From JAUWOY01 sp034431315 (GTDB taxonomy: Bacteria > Chloroflexota > Anaerolineae > VGOG01), in NCBI GenBank assembly GCA_034431315.1, contig DAOUDK010000147.1, positions 1 to 27,341 on the forward strand: a stretch of DNA of 27,341 nucleotides, read 5' to 3'. The position numbers and the translations under genes were made by a program. Shown piece by piece: positions 14,190-21,413 of this stretch; the stretch's first letter is position 1, and each line of letters begins with the position of its first letter. Under the pieces are notes generated by a model that had not been told where the DNA came from, did no database searches, and saw nothing but the letters and a program-made list of their open reading frames with translations.

Positions 14190-14828
14190 CTACGCTCTCC
14201 TCTTTGATTCCACCACCTTACCTGTCACCGATTCGATAGCCTCCAGGGCAGCCCCGTAGCCGGCCATGATGTCCTGTTCCTCTCCGCCGAGCCAGAGCCG
14301 CCCGAAGCTGCCGAAGGGCCGCACCTGGATCAGGGTGATGTGGGCCGCCTTCTCCGCCTCGTTGGCCGCCAGTATTGCGTAGGCGGCAGGCTCCACCTCC
14401 AGGATATAGAGGGTTTGGCCAGGGATGAGCATGGAGCCCTTGCGGTTGCGGTTGACCAGTTGGGCGTGATGGTCGTCCACGTGGCGGATCACCTGGCTGG
14501 AGACAACCTTGGGCTTCCAGCGGTCGCTCGGCTGAAGATCCAGGGCGTCCAATATGGCCGCTCCTGCCGCCCGTACGTCCGCCTGAGAAGGCGAATGTAC
14601 TTCCAGGAGGCCGAAGAGCCGCTCCACCACCTGCACCGCTGGCCGCACGTTAGTGGCCTTCAGCGCGATGTCCGTCATGCGGTTGATCTCGATGCCGGGC
14701 GAGATCTCCACCCAGAGGGAAGCATCGCCCACGAGGGGCAGAAACCCCCTGGCCGTGGAGCCGATGAAGGCCGTGAGCTGCGGCTGCAAGCTGTCGAGGA
14801 AAATGTATGATCGTAAGTCTACTGCCAA
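14190..14828 (-). CDS. CsoS1D/CcmP-type tandem BMC shell protein (gated-pore BMC-T)
   Basis: The 212-residue protein matches the CsoS1D class: LRSYIFLDSLQPQL near the start, GFLPLVGDASLWVEISPGIE, DIALKATNVRPAVQVVER, INR/NRKGSMLIPGQTLYILE-type strands and ANEAEKAAHITLIQVRPFG. This class forms stacked double trimers whose large pore opens and closes, with gating by a Glu-Arg pair; here Glu69-Arg70 sit at the matching position. It could admit large substrates or cofactors. It is the first gene of the operon. The start is a TTG with AAGGAGG seven bases upstream, and no ATG fits better. It follows a leader of about 150 bases containing a strong inverted repeat. Confidence 0.92.
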   Translation of the reverse strand: MAVDLRSYIFLDSLQPQLTAFIGSTARGFLPLVGDASLWVEISPGIEINRMTDIALKATNVRPAVQVVERLFGLLEVHSPSQADVRAAGAAILDALDLQPSDRWKPKVVSSQVIRHVDDHHAQLVNRNRKGSMLIPGQTLYILEVEPAAYAILAANEAEKAAHITLIQVRPFGSFGRLWLGGEEQDIMAGYGAALEAIESVTGKVVESKRRA

Positions 14829-14880
14829 AGTTGTACCTCCTTGGTTATGATTGTTATGCGCAACTATTCACCCCCCTGCA

Positions 14881-14946
14881 GCAGAGCGGGCTCCCATGCC
14901 CGCGATTTCGGCCTGCGATATCCGGCGGCGTGGGAGCCGCCTCTGC
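14881..14946. repeat. Inverted repeat in the BMC operon leader
   Basis: GCAGAGCGGGCTCCCATGC (14881-14899) pairs with 14928-14946, with three mismatched positions. It lies between the probable promoter and the first shell gene and would form a large hairpin in the transcript. No T-run follows on either strand. Confidence 0.65.
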
Positions 14947-14984
14947 TTTCTTAAACTAGAGAAGCGGCGCATCTACAGTCAAGC

Positions 14985-15014
14985 ATTATAGCACAAAACG
15001 CCCTATTTTGCCAA
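14985..15014 (-). promoter_or_regulatory. Probable promoter of the BMC operon
   Basis: On the minus strand TTGGCA (15009-15014) and TATAAT (14985-14990) are separated by 18 bases, with a TGC extended -10 element. It faces the shell operon starting at 14828. Confidence 0.65.
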
Positions 15015-15035
15015 CAAGTCAAAGTGTGCTATAAT
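15008..15035 (+). promoter_or_regulatory. Probable plus-strand divergent promoter
   Basis: TTGCCA (15008-15013) and TATAAT (15030-15035) are spaced by 16 bases with a TGC extended -10 element. Downstream, before 15186, there is only a 26-codon frame (15098-15178) and a perfect 8-bp hairpin (GGACAATC/GATTGTCC at 15106-15127). Confidence 0.55.
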
Positions 15036-15185
15036 ACAAACAGTTGGCCTCATTGCATGAAAGCAGAATGTCACGCCGAAAAGGGGGATGTGAAGCATGA
15101 ATAAGGACAATCTAGCCGGATTGTCCATCTTCGCCCTTCAAGGGCCGAACGGGTCAGCTATGGGGCGCGGGATCTGAGTAAGCAT

Positions 15186-15214
15186 TTGACAAGTTCCTTT
15201 TTTATTGATATAAT
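15186..15214 (+). promoter_or_regulatory. Perfect consensus sigma-70 promoter
   Basis: TTGACA (15186-15191), exactly 17 bases, then TATAAT (15209-15214), with TG at the extended -10 position. It drives the LacI remnant at 15254 and may read on into the transporter operon. Confidence 0.85.
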
Positions 15215-15253
15215 TTACACCAATGATTGCATAGCTTTTGCAAGGGGAGCGCG

Positions 15254-15664
15254 ATGTCTCCAACCATCAGCGATGTCGCTGCCAAAGTCGTCTCCCCCAG
15301 GTTGTAAGGTACGCCTCAGTTTTAGTGGATAACTATTGAGAGAGGGTGAACATCGTGGTCACCGACAACTGTGAGTGGTTTCGCGACTTGAGTGTCTCCG
15401 AACGTTTCGAGGGCCATGAGCTGGCCCCGAAGGAGCATTGTATCCCGTTCGATGAGAGTCTGACGGCGGATGGATTGCCTGGAGAGCCAGATAGTGGCTA
15501 GATAGCCATGAAAAGGCTGCTTGAAAAGGCAATCCCTCCGCCGTTTTTGCTGCCAACGATGTGACAGCGAGTGCCAGAGGACATTGCCCGGGTGGGCTTC
15601 GATGATGTTTTCACCACAGATCAAGCTCTCCACCCACTCGATCGTCCGTGTTCCTGTGGAATAA
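15254..15664 (+). pseudogene. Decayed LacI-family transcriptional regulator
   Basis: GGGG lies before an ATG that starts MSPTISDVAAKV, the first helix of a LacI helix-turn-helix. The frame stops at 15305, at codon 18. Further on, separate frames give RFEGHELAPKE, SLTADGLPGEPDSG, a stop, then IAMKRLLEKAIPP. Next come VFAANDVTASA (15543 on), VPEDIARVGFDDV (15571 on) and SIVRVPVE with a stop at 15662. These are the hallmark C-terminal LacI segments in order. The locus spans about 410 bases against about 1,000 expected, with frameshifts, a nonsense codon and a large deletion of the middle. In position it would have regulated the downstream sugar transporter. Confidence 0.85.
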
Positions 15665-15707
15665 ACAAAGAAAGGGGGTGAGGTATCGAATTCTGCTGAG
15701 TTAGTGG

Positions 15708-15733
15708 GGGATGCTCCGTGAAGGAAGCATCCC
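15708..15733 (+). promoter_or_regulatory. Leader hairpin before the binding-protein gene
   Basis: GGGATGCTCC and GGAAGCATCCC form an 8 to 10-bp stem about 40 bases before the GTG start of the lipoprotein gene. It could protect or attenuate the transcript. Confidence 0.4.
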
Positions 15734-15773
15734 AAAGTCAAGTTTCACATAAAAAAAGGAGGAGGTAAATAAA

Positions 15774-17828
15774 GTGAAGAAGTTAGTAGCGTTGTTGTTT
15801 GTCCTGGCGGTGCTGGCATCCTGTGCGCCACCCGCCGCGGAGGTGATCGAGAAAGAGGTGATCGTCGAGAAAGAGGTTCCGGTCACCGTCGTGGTGGAGA
15901 AGGAAGTGGTGGTCAAGGAGAAGGTCGTCGAGACCGTCGAGGTCGAGAAGATCGTAGAGGTGACCGCCGTCCCCGTAGTGTCCAAGTACAACGAGGCGCC
16001 AATGCTCAAGGGATTGGTGGCGACTGGCGAACTGCCGCCGGTGGACGAGCGTCTGCCCAAGGACGTACAGATCATTGACGTGTATGAGTCGATCGGCCAG
16101 TACGGCGGGACCTGGCATACCATAACCTGGAATGCTTCTGATCCAGGCAACATCAAGATGAAGCTGTACGATCCGCCCTGGCGCTGGAAGCCGGACTACA
16201 GCGGCTACGAGTCGGGCCTGGCCAAGTCGTTCGAGATGAACGATGCCTGCACGGAGCTCACCTGGCACTTCCGCGAGGGCATCAAGTGGTCCGATGGCGA
16301 GCCGTTCATCCCGAAGGTGGACTTTGGGTTCTGGTGGGAAGACCTGGTCCTCGACGAGGACACTAACGTCTCGGTGCCTTGGTACCTCTACCAAGCCGAT
16401 GGCAGCACCCCCATGGACATCGAGTTCCCCGACGACTATACCATGGTTTGGAAGAACTTCAAACCGAACTGCATCGCCCCCTACATCGTGGCCCAGGGCT
16501 TCTGGGAGTTTGAGCCGCTGATCTCGCCCAAGCACTACCTCTCGCAGTTCCACCCCAAGTATAACTCTGACGCGAGTTACGAAGACCTGGAACTGATGAG
16601 GAAATGGTGGGAGAATCCCGACTTCCCGGTGCTCTTTGCCTGGCACGTGGAAAGCTTCACGCCGGGCGCGCGGTCGGTCTTCGTGCGCAACCCCTACTAC
16701 TGGAAGGTGGACCCGGAGGGAAACCAACTGCCGTACATCGACAGGATCGACGTCGTGGAATTCCCGGACAAAGAGGTGCGGGTGCTGGAGCTGTCAACGG
16801 GCAGGTACGAGGCCTCGTTCCGCGGCACCGACGACCCCAACGACATCCCGTTCCTGCTCGAACAGGCCGAAAGCAGCGGCTATCACCTGCAGGAGGGCTG
16901 GATGAATGGCGCAGGCGGCTGGCCGATGTGGATCGTCAACTATGACTACGTGCCGGACGAGGAGATCCGCGATCTGCTGCGCAACGTCAAGTTCCGCAAG
17001 GGGCTCTCGGTGGCAATGAACCGCGAGCGCCTGATAGATGTGGTCTGGGGCGGCATCGGCACGCCGCAGCAGTCCACCATCAGCCCGCAGGCGTGGCACT
17101 TTGCCAGCCCTGAAGGCCAGGCGATCTTTAAGGAGTGGCAGCAGGCCGACGCGCAGTACGACCCAGAGCTGGCCAAGTCCTACTTTGACGAGATCGGCTT
17201 TGTGGACGCCGACGGCGATGGCTGGCGCGACCTGCCCAGTGGCAAGTCGTTTGAGTTGGTCCTGGACATCGGCGAGTGGGGCGGGCAGGTGGTCCCCGTA
17301 GCCGGCACGGAGGTGTTCGCCGGGAACCTGGAGGACGTGGGCGTCAAGGTCATCCAGAACAACCTGCAGGGCTCGCCCGACTGGGGTGTGCGCGAAAAGG
17401 AAAGCACGTTCATGCTGCGCGCTGCCCACGCTTCCGAGGTGGACATCTGGACCTACCCGGACTGGATCTTCCCGCTGCGTGGTGGCGGCGAGGGCTCGCG
17501 CTCCTGGCCCATGCAGGGTAAGTGGCGCTCGAGCGGCGGCACAGAGGGTTGGGAGCCAGAGTCCGGCAGCGTCGTCGCGCGGCTGCAGGCCCTGTACGAT
17601 CAGGGCGTAGTCGAGCCGGATGAGGAGAAGCGGCACCAGATCGTGTACGAGGCCATCCGCATCCACATGGAGGAAGGGCCCTTCAACCTGGGCGCGGCCG
17701 GTGACCAGTCTACGCCGGTAGTGGTCTCGGACAAGATGCACAACGTCTCCACTTATGGTGTGCTAGGTCCGTGGGCGCCCGCCAGCCCCGGCAACCAGCA
17801 TCCGGAGCAGTACTGGATCGAAAAGTAG
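15774..17828 (+). CDS. Family 5 solute-binding lipoprotein of an Opp/Dpp-type ABC importer
   Basis: The 684-residue protein has a lipoprotein signal (MKKLVALLFVLAVLASC, lipidated Cys17). A repetitive Glu/Lys/Val linker (about 24-64, units like EKEV) of the kind common in Chloroflexota lipoproteins follows. The large SBP_bac_5 fold follows from about residue 70. Typical segments are LAKSFEMNDACTELTWHFRE, IKWSDGEPF, NPYYWKVDPEGNQLPYID and an Asp-rich calcium-type loop DADGDGW near 482. Family 5 proteins bind peptides or oligosaccharides; the GH13 genes in the same operon favour an oligosaccharide. The start is GTG, eight bases after AGGAGGAGG. It is the first gene of the transport operon and would sit outside the membrane. 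Confidence 0.93.
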   Translation: MKKLVALLFVLAVLASCAPPAAEVIEKEVIVEKEVPVTVVVEKEVVVKEKVVETVEVEKIVEVTAVPVVSKYNEAPMLKGLVATGELPPVDERLPKDVQIIDVYESIGQYGGTWHTITWNASDPGNIKMKLYDPPWRWKPDYSGYESGLAKSFEMNDACTELTWHFREGIKWSDGEPFIPKVDFGFWWEDLVLDEDTNVSVPWYLYQADGSTPMDIEFPDDYTMVWKNFKPNCIAPYIVAQGFWEFEPLISPKHYLSQFHPKYNSDASYEDLELMRKWWENPDFPVLFAWHVESFTPGARSVFVRNPYYWKVDPEGNQLPYIDRIDVVEFPDKEVRVLELSTGRYEASFRGTDDPNDIPFLLEQAESSGYHLQEGWMNGAGGWPMWIVNYDYVPDEEIRDLLRNVKFRKGLSVAMNRERLIDVVWGGIGTPQQSTISPQAWHFASPEGQAIFKEWQQADAQYDPELAKSYFDEIGFVDADGDGWRDLPSGKSFELVLDIGEWGGQVVPVAGTEVFAGNLEDVGVKVIQNNLQGSPDWGVREKESTFMLRAAHASEVDIWTYPDWIFPLRGGGEGSRSWPMQGKWRSSGGTEGWEPESGSVVARLQALYDQGVVEPDEEKRHQIVYEAIRIHMEEGPFNLGAAGDQSTPVVVSDKMHNVSTYGVLGPWAPASPGNQHPEQYWIEK

Positions 17829-17845
17829 GCCTTTAATAAGTGGCC

Positions 17846-17876
17846 GGGTGTGGCGGGCGGAAAGCCCGCCACACCC
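17846..17876 (+). terminator. Perfect 13-bp stem-loop after the binding-protein gene
   Basis: GGGTGTGGCGGGC, GGAAA loop, GCCCGCCACACCC. No T-run follows, so it is more likely an RNA-stabilising or partial-termination structure that raises binding-protein mRNA over the permease genes. Confidence 0.65.
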
Positions 17877-17891
17877 TTATAGAGAAACGCT

Positions 17892-17946
17892 TTAGGTTTG
17901 ATGCAATACGGGCATACCTGTATGGCCAAAATTGTATCAAACCTAA
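17892..17946. repeat. 16-bp inverted repeat in the transporter operon gap
   Basis: TTAGGTTTGATGCAAT (17892-17907) and its inverted copy (17931-17946) differ at one base. A second imperfect stem (GGCATAC/GTATGGCC) lies inside. It is part of a 342-base gap (17829-18170) with no gene. Confidence 0.7.
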
Positions 17947-17981
17947 TACGTTTGTCTATTCTGAAGTTTGGACAAAGTGAG

Positions 17982-18079
17982 AGAAACCAGGTTTTTTGCT
18001 CAAAAGTGCTTCTCAGGGCATCGAAAACGCCAGTAGTCGTGTACATTTTGGGTGCAAAAGATTCAAAAACCTGGTTTCT
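17982..18079. repeat. AGAAACCAGG repeat, copy D (98 bp, same ends, different core)
   Basis: It begins AGAAACCAGGTTTTT and ends AAAAACCTGGTTTCT, as copies A and C do. The interior does not resemble copies B and C. It lies within the transporter operon between binding protein and first permease. Confidence 0.85.
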
Positions 18080-18086
18080 TTAAGCC

Positions 18087-18131
18087 GGGGATTCCCTGGT
18101 ACTGCTCGCCAGGGCACGTGTGACAATCCCC
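18087..18131 (+). promoter_or_regulatory. Nested hairpin before the first permease gene
   Basis: GGGGATT (18087-18093) pairs with AATCCCC (18125-18131) around an inner CCCTGG/CCAGGG stem (18094-18114). No T-run follows. Confidence 0.4.
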
Positions 18132-18170
18132 TCAGAGCGATTTCGGATCCACTGAGAGTAGGAGGTTAAT

Positions 18171-19157
18171 ATGCTTTCCTATCTTGTACGGCGTTTGGGC
18201 TATGCCCTCATCATGATCGTCCTGGTTTCGTTTGTCAGTTTCGCCATCATCCAACTCCCCCCAGGGGATTACCTGACCCATAAACTGGCGGACTTGCAGG
18301 CCCGGGGCGACCGTAGCGCTCTGGACCGCATTGATGAGTACCGGGCGCGCTACGGTTTGGACGAGCCCTTTATGTCGCAGTACTGGAACTGGGTGACCCA
18401 CTTTGTCAGGGGGGATTTCGGCGAGTCGTTCAAGTATGAACGCCCGGTGGCGGACCTGCTGGGCCAGCGCCTGATGATGACGGTAGTCCTGACGATGGCG
18501 ACGCTGGCGGTGACCTGGCTCATCGCCATCCCCATCGGGGTGTATTCGGCGGTGAACCAGTACTCGTTGGGCGACCAATTCTTTACCACCATCAGTTTCA
18601 TCGGCCTGGGCACACCCAGTTTCGTGCTGGCCCTGATTGTGCTGTTCATAGCCGTGGTTATCCTGGATCAAGATGTAGTGGGCCTCTTTTCGCGCGAATA
18701 CCGGGACGCCGCCTGGAGCCTGGACAGGGTGGTAGATTTGCTCAAGCACCTGTGGGTGCCGGCCATCATCGGCGCCTTCACCGGCACGGCGGGCCTGATC
18801 CGCATCATGCGGGGCAACCTGCTGGACACCATGGGGCAGCCCTTCGTCGAGGCGGCGCGCGCCCGGGGCCTCAAGAACCGCACTGTGATTTGGAAACACG
18901 CGGTGCGCATCGCCATCAACCCGCTGATCGTGATCCTGGGGTCGGAGGCGCTGCCGGGTATCATCGGCGGCAACGCGCTGATGGCCATCGTATTGAACCT
19001 GCCGACGATGGGACCCATGTGGGTGGAGGCGCTACAACAACAGGACATGTATATGGCGGGCACGGGCATCGTCTTTTTCACAGTGTTTCTGTTGATCGGC
19101 AATCTGCTCGCGGACCTGGCCCTGGCCTGGGCGGACCCGCGCATCCGGCTCGAATAG
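18171..19157 (+). CDS. ABC importer permease, DppB/OppB family
   Basis: The 328-residue inner-membrane protein begins with the family pattern MLSYLVRRLGYALIMIVLVSF and has six predicted membrane helices. The EAA loop that couples to the ATPases is visible as EAARARGLKNRTVIWKHAVRIA. The extracytoplasmic segment between helices 1 and 2 carries RYGLDEPFMSQYWNWVTHFV and GDFGESF, typical of this family. It pairs with the DppC-like protein encoded three to fifteen bases downstream to form the channel. AGGAGG lies seven bases before the ATG. The substrate is set by the binding protein and is probably an oligosaccharide rather than a peptide. Confidence 0.93.
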   Translation: MLSYLVRRLGYALIMIVLVSFVSFAIIQLPPGDYLTHKLADLQARGDRSALDRIDEYRARYGLDEPFMSQYWNWVTHFVRGDFGESFKYERPVADLLGQRLMMTVVLTMATLAVTWLIAIPIGVYSAVNQYSLGDQFFTTISFIGLGTPSFVLALIVLFIAVVILDQDVVGLFSREYRDAAWSLDRVVDLLKHLWVPAIIGAFTGTAGLIRIMRGNLLDTMGQPFVEAARARGLKNRTVIWKHAVRIAINPLIVILGSEALPGIIGGNALMAIVLNLPTMGPMWVEALQQQDMYMAGTGIVFFTVFLLIGNLLADLALAWADPRIRLE

Positions 19158-19172
19158 GAGGTGGTAAGCGTT

Positions 19173-20309
19173 ATGGCTACGAACGAAACATCGGTCGCCC
19201 CCGAGGCGGAGAAAAAACAAGTCAGCCAGAGCTACTGGAGCCTGGTGTGGTGGAAGTTCAAGAAAAACCGGCTGGCCATCATCGGTGGGATTGTCGTGCT
19301 CCTGTTTTACCTGTGTTGCGTGCTGCTGGCGGAGTTTGTAGCTCCCTACGGCCTGCATACCGAGTCGGATTTTCTGGAGGCGCAGCCCCAATGGCCGCAC
19401 TTCAGGGATGTCGAAGGCAAATGGCGCCTGCGGCCCTTTGTGTACGGGCTGGAACAGCAGATAGACCTGGAGACGCGCAGGCGCAGCTATGTGGTGGACA
19501 CCACCAAGCGCTACCCGATCCGCTTTTTCGTCAAGGCCGAGTCCTACAAGTTGTTGGGCCTGATTAAGTGGGATAGGCACCTGTTTGGCGTTCATCCCGA
19601 CCAGGAGGGGGCCCACGTCTACCTCCTGGGAACGGACCGGCTGGGAAAGGACCAATTGTCACGCCTGGTTTATGGCGGCCGTATCTCCCTGTTGATCGGC
19701 CTGACGGGCGTGATCCTCACTCTGTCCTTCGGCGCGACGCTGGGCGCGATATCGGGCTACTATGGCGGAGCGGTGGACATGTTTGTGCAGCGTTCGACAG
19801 AGTTCCTGGGGGCCTTTCCCGACATCCCGCTGTTTATGGCCTTGGCCTCGGTGATCCCGGCGACCGTATCGCCCATCCTGGTATACTTTCTGCTCACCAT
19901 CATCCTGGCGTTCGTGCGTTGGGGGGGGCTGGCGCGGCAGGTGCGGGGGTTGGTCTTGTCTTTGCGGGAGCGGGAGTACGTGCTGGCGGCCCAGAGCTTC
20001 GGCGCTGGCGACCGGCGCATCCTGTTCCGGCACCTGATCCCCGGCGCCATGAGCCACATCATCGTCATCACCACCCTGGCCATTCCGGGCATGATCCTGT
20101 CGGAGACGGCGCTGAGCTGGCTGGGCCTGGGCATTCGCCCACCCATGACGAGCTGGGGGGTGATGCTGCAGGAGGGCGGCAATATACGCGCCATCCGTTA
20201 CACCCCGTGGCTGCTGATTCCGATCCTGTTCATCATGTTAGTGGTACTGGCCTTTAACATGCTGGGCGACGGCCTGCGGGATGCCATGGATCCATACGCT
20301 GGCCGATAG
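19173..20309 (+). CDS. ABC importer permease, DppC/OppC family, with a large outside loop
   Basis: The 378-residue protein has the OppC-type N-terminal cytoplasmic stretch, a first helix (IIGGIVVLLFYLCCVLLAEF) and five further helices. The hallmark LLGTDRLGKDQLSRLVYGGR precedes helix 2, and an EAA-type loop is near EREYVLAAQSFGAGDRRI. Between helix 1 and LLGTD lies an insertion of about 110 residues rich in Trp, Tyr, Phe and Lys that standard dipeptide permeases lack. It could contact the binding protein. The ATG at 19173 fits AGGAGGT better than the open GTG at 19161. It forms the translocation pore with the upstream permease. Confidence 0.92.
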   Translation: MATNETSVAPEAEKKQVSQSYWSLVWWKFKKNRLAIIGGIVVLLFYLCCVLLAEFVAPYGLHTESDFLEAQPQWPHFRDVEGKWRLRPFVYGLEQQIDLETRRRSYVVDTTKRYPIRFFVKAESYKLLGLIKWDRHLFGVHPDQEGAHVYLLGTDRLGKDQLSRLVYGGRISLLIGLTGVILTLSFGATLGAISGYYGGAVDMFVQRSTEFLGAFPDIPLFMALASVIPATVSPILVYFLLTIILAFVRWGGLARQVRGLVLSLREREYVLAAQSFGAGDRRILFRHLIPGAMSHIIVITTLAIPGMILSETALSWLGLGIRPPMTSWGVMLQEGGNIRAIRYTPWLLIPILFIMLVVLAFNMLGDGLRDAMDPYAGR

Positions 20310-20322
20310 AGAGGAGTGTGTA

Positions 20323-21405
20323 ATGAATGAGAATCCGATGCTTGTAGAGGTCAAGAATCTAAAGGTTCAGTTCGACGTGCGTGATGGCATCATCAAAGCC
20401 GTGGACGGGGCCACTTTTGAGATCAGACGAGGACAGACGCTGGGCATCATCGGCGAAAGCGGTTGCGGCAAGTCCGTGACCGCCAGGGCCATCCTGCAGA
20501 TGGTGCCCAGGCCCGGCAAGGTCGTGGATGGGGAAGTCATTTACCACCGCCGCGTCAAATCCAATGGTTCCGAATTGATTGACCATGTGAGAATTACCGA
20601 GTTGGATCCCGATGGGCGGGAGATCCGCAAGATCCGCGGCGGCGAGATCGGGATGATCTTCCAGGAACCGATGAGCTCCCTCACGCCAGTTTACACCGCT
20701 GGCACCCACATCAGGGAGGCGGTCAGTTTGCACCGGCTCATGCCCATCCGCAAGGTCGAAACCCAGATGGTGGAAGCCATCCGGGCGCACCGGGAAGTCA
20801 CCAAAAAAGAAGCCCGGGAGATCGCCATTGAAATGCTGCACGAGGTGGGGCTACCCAAACCGGAACAGCGGGTGGACAGTTATCCTCACCAGTTGAGCGG
20901 CGGGCAGCGCCAGCGGGTCATGATCGCCATCGCGCTCTCCTGCCAGCCGGCCATGCTGATCGCCGACGAGCCGACGACGGCACTGGACGTATCCATTGAG
21001 GCGCAGATTCTGGACATCATGCGCGATCTGCAAGAAACGGCTGACATGGCCATCATGTTCATCACGCACAACCTGGGCGTCATCGCCGAGATGGCCGAGG
21101 AGATCTGCGTGATGTACATGGGCAAGGTGGTGGAAAGAGCCGACGTCGTCACGGTGTTCTACGAACCCAAGCACCCTTATACGCGTGAATTACTCAAGTC
21201 CATCCCCCACGTAGGCAAGAAAACTAGAGAGCGTCTGGCCTCCATCAAGGGCATGGTGCCTGACCCGTTTAACCTGCCATCGGGGTGTGTCTTCCATCCG
21301 CGCTGTCCGGACTACATGCCGGGGAAGTGCGACCGGATTACGCCATCGTGGACGCAGGTGGGAGAGGAACACTGGGCCAGTTGCCTGCTGTACGAGGAAG
21401 TGTGA
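20323..21405 (+). CDS. ABC importer ATPase, DppD/OppD family
   Basis: The 360-residue cytoplasmic ATPase has Walker A GESGCGKSVTA (about 44-54), a Q-loop IFQEPMSSLTPV, signature LSGGQRQR, Walker B AMLIADEPTTALD and an H-loop MFITHNL. The C-terminal OppD-type domain contains CVFHPRCPDY. It hydrolyses ATP to drive the two permeases. Compared with usual OppD proteins it carries an insert after Walker A, in the GEVIYHRRVKSNGSELIDHV region. GAGGAG lies upstream of the ATG at 20323, 14 bases after the permease stop. Confidence 0.94.
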   Translation: MNENPMLVEVKNLKVQFDVRDGIIKAVDGATFEIRRGQTLGIIGESGCGKSVTARAILQMVPRPGKVVDGEVIYHRRVKSNGSELIDHVRITELDPDGREIRKIRGGEIGMIFQEPMSSLTPVYTAGTHIREAVSLHRLMPIRKVETQMVEAIRAHREVTKKEAREIAIEMLHEVGLPKPEQRVDSYPHQLSGGQRQRVMIAIALSCQPAMLIADEPTTALDVSIEAQILDIMRDLQETADMAIMFITHNLGVIAEMAEEICVMYMGKVVERADVVTVFYEPKHPYTRELLKSIPHVGKKTRERLASIKGMVPDPFNLPSGCVFHPRCPDYMPGKCDRITPSWTQVGEEHWASCLLYEEV

Positions 21406-21413
21406 GGACGAAA

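Larger units (their letters stand above)
14985..15035. promoter_or_regulatory. 11-bp inverted repeat carrying both divergent -10 boxes
   Basis: ATTATAGCACA (14985-14995) and TGTGCTATAAT (15025-15035) are perfect inverted copies 29 bases apart. Each arm holds one -10 box. A regulator or the promoter arrangement itself could couple the BMC operon to the plus-strand transcript. Confidence 0.6.

Noticed and set aside
14829..14980. Riboswitch in the BMC leader, for example for cobalamin
   Set aside because: Only a simple inverted repeat is visible; no B12-box or other known conserved core was recognised.
15098..15178. 26-codon frame after the divergent promoter
   Set aside because: It has no family resemblance and only a weak ribosome site; the hairpins it overlaps suggest leader RNA instead.
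15783..17741. Long minus-strand frames opposite the binding-protein gene
   Set aside because: They are antisense shadows of a clear SBP_bac_5 protein, with Arg/Leu/His-rich composition.
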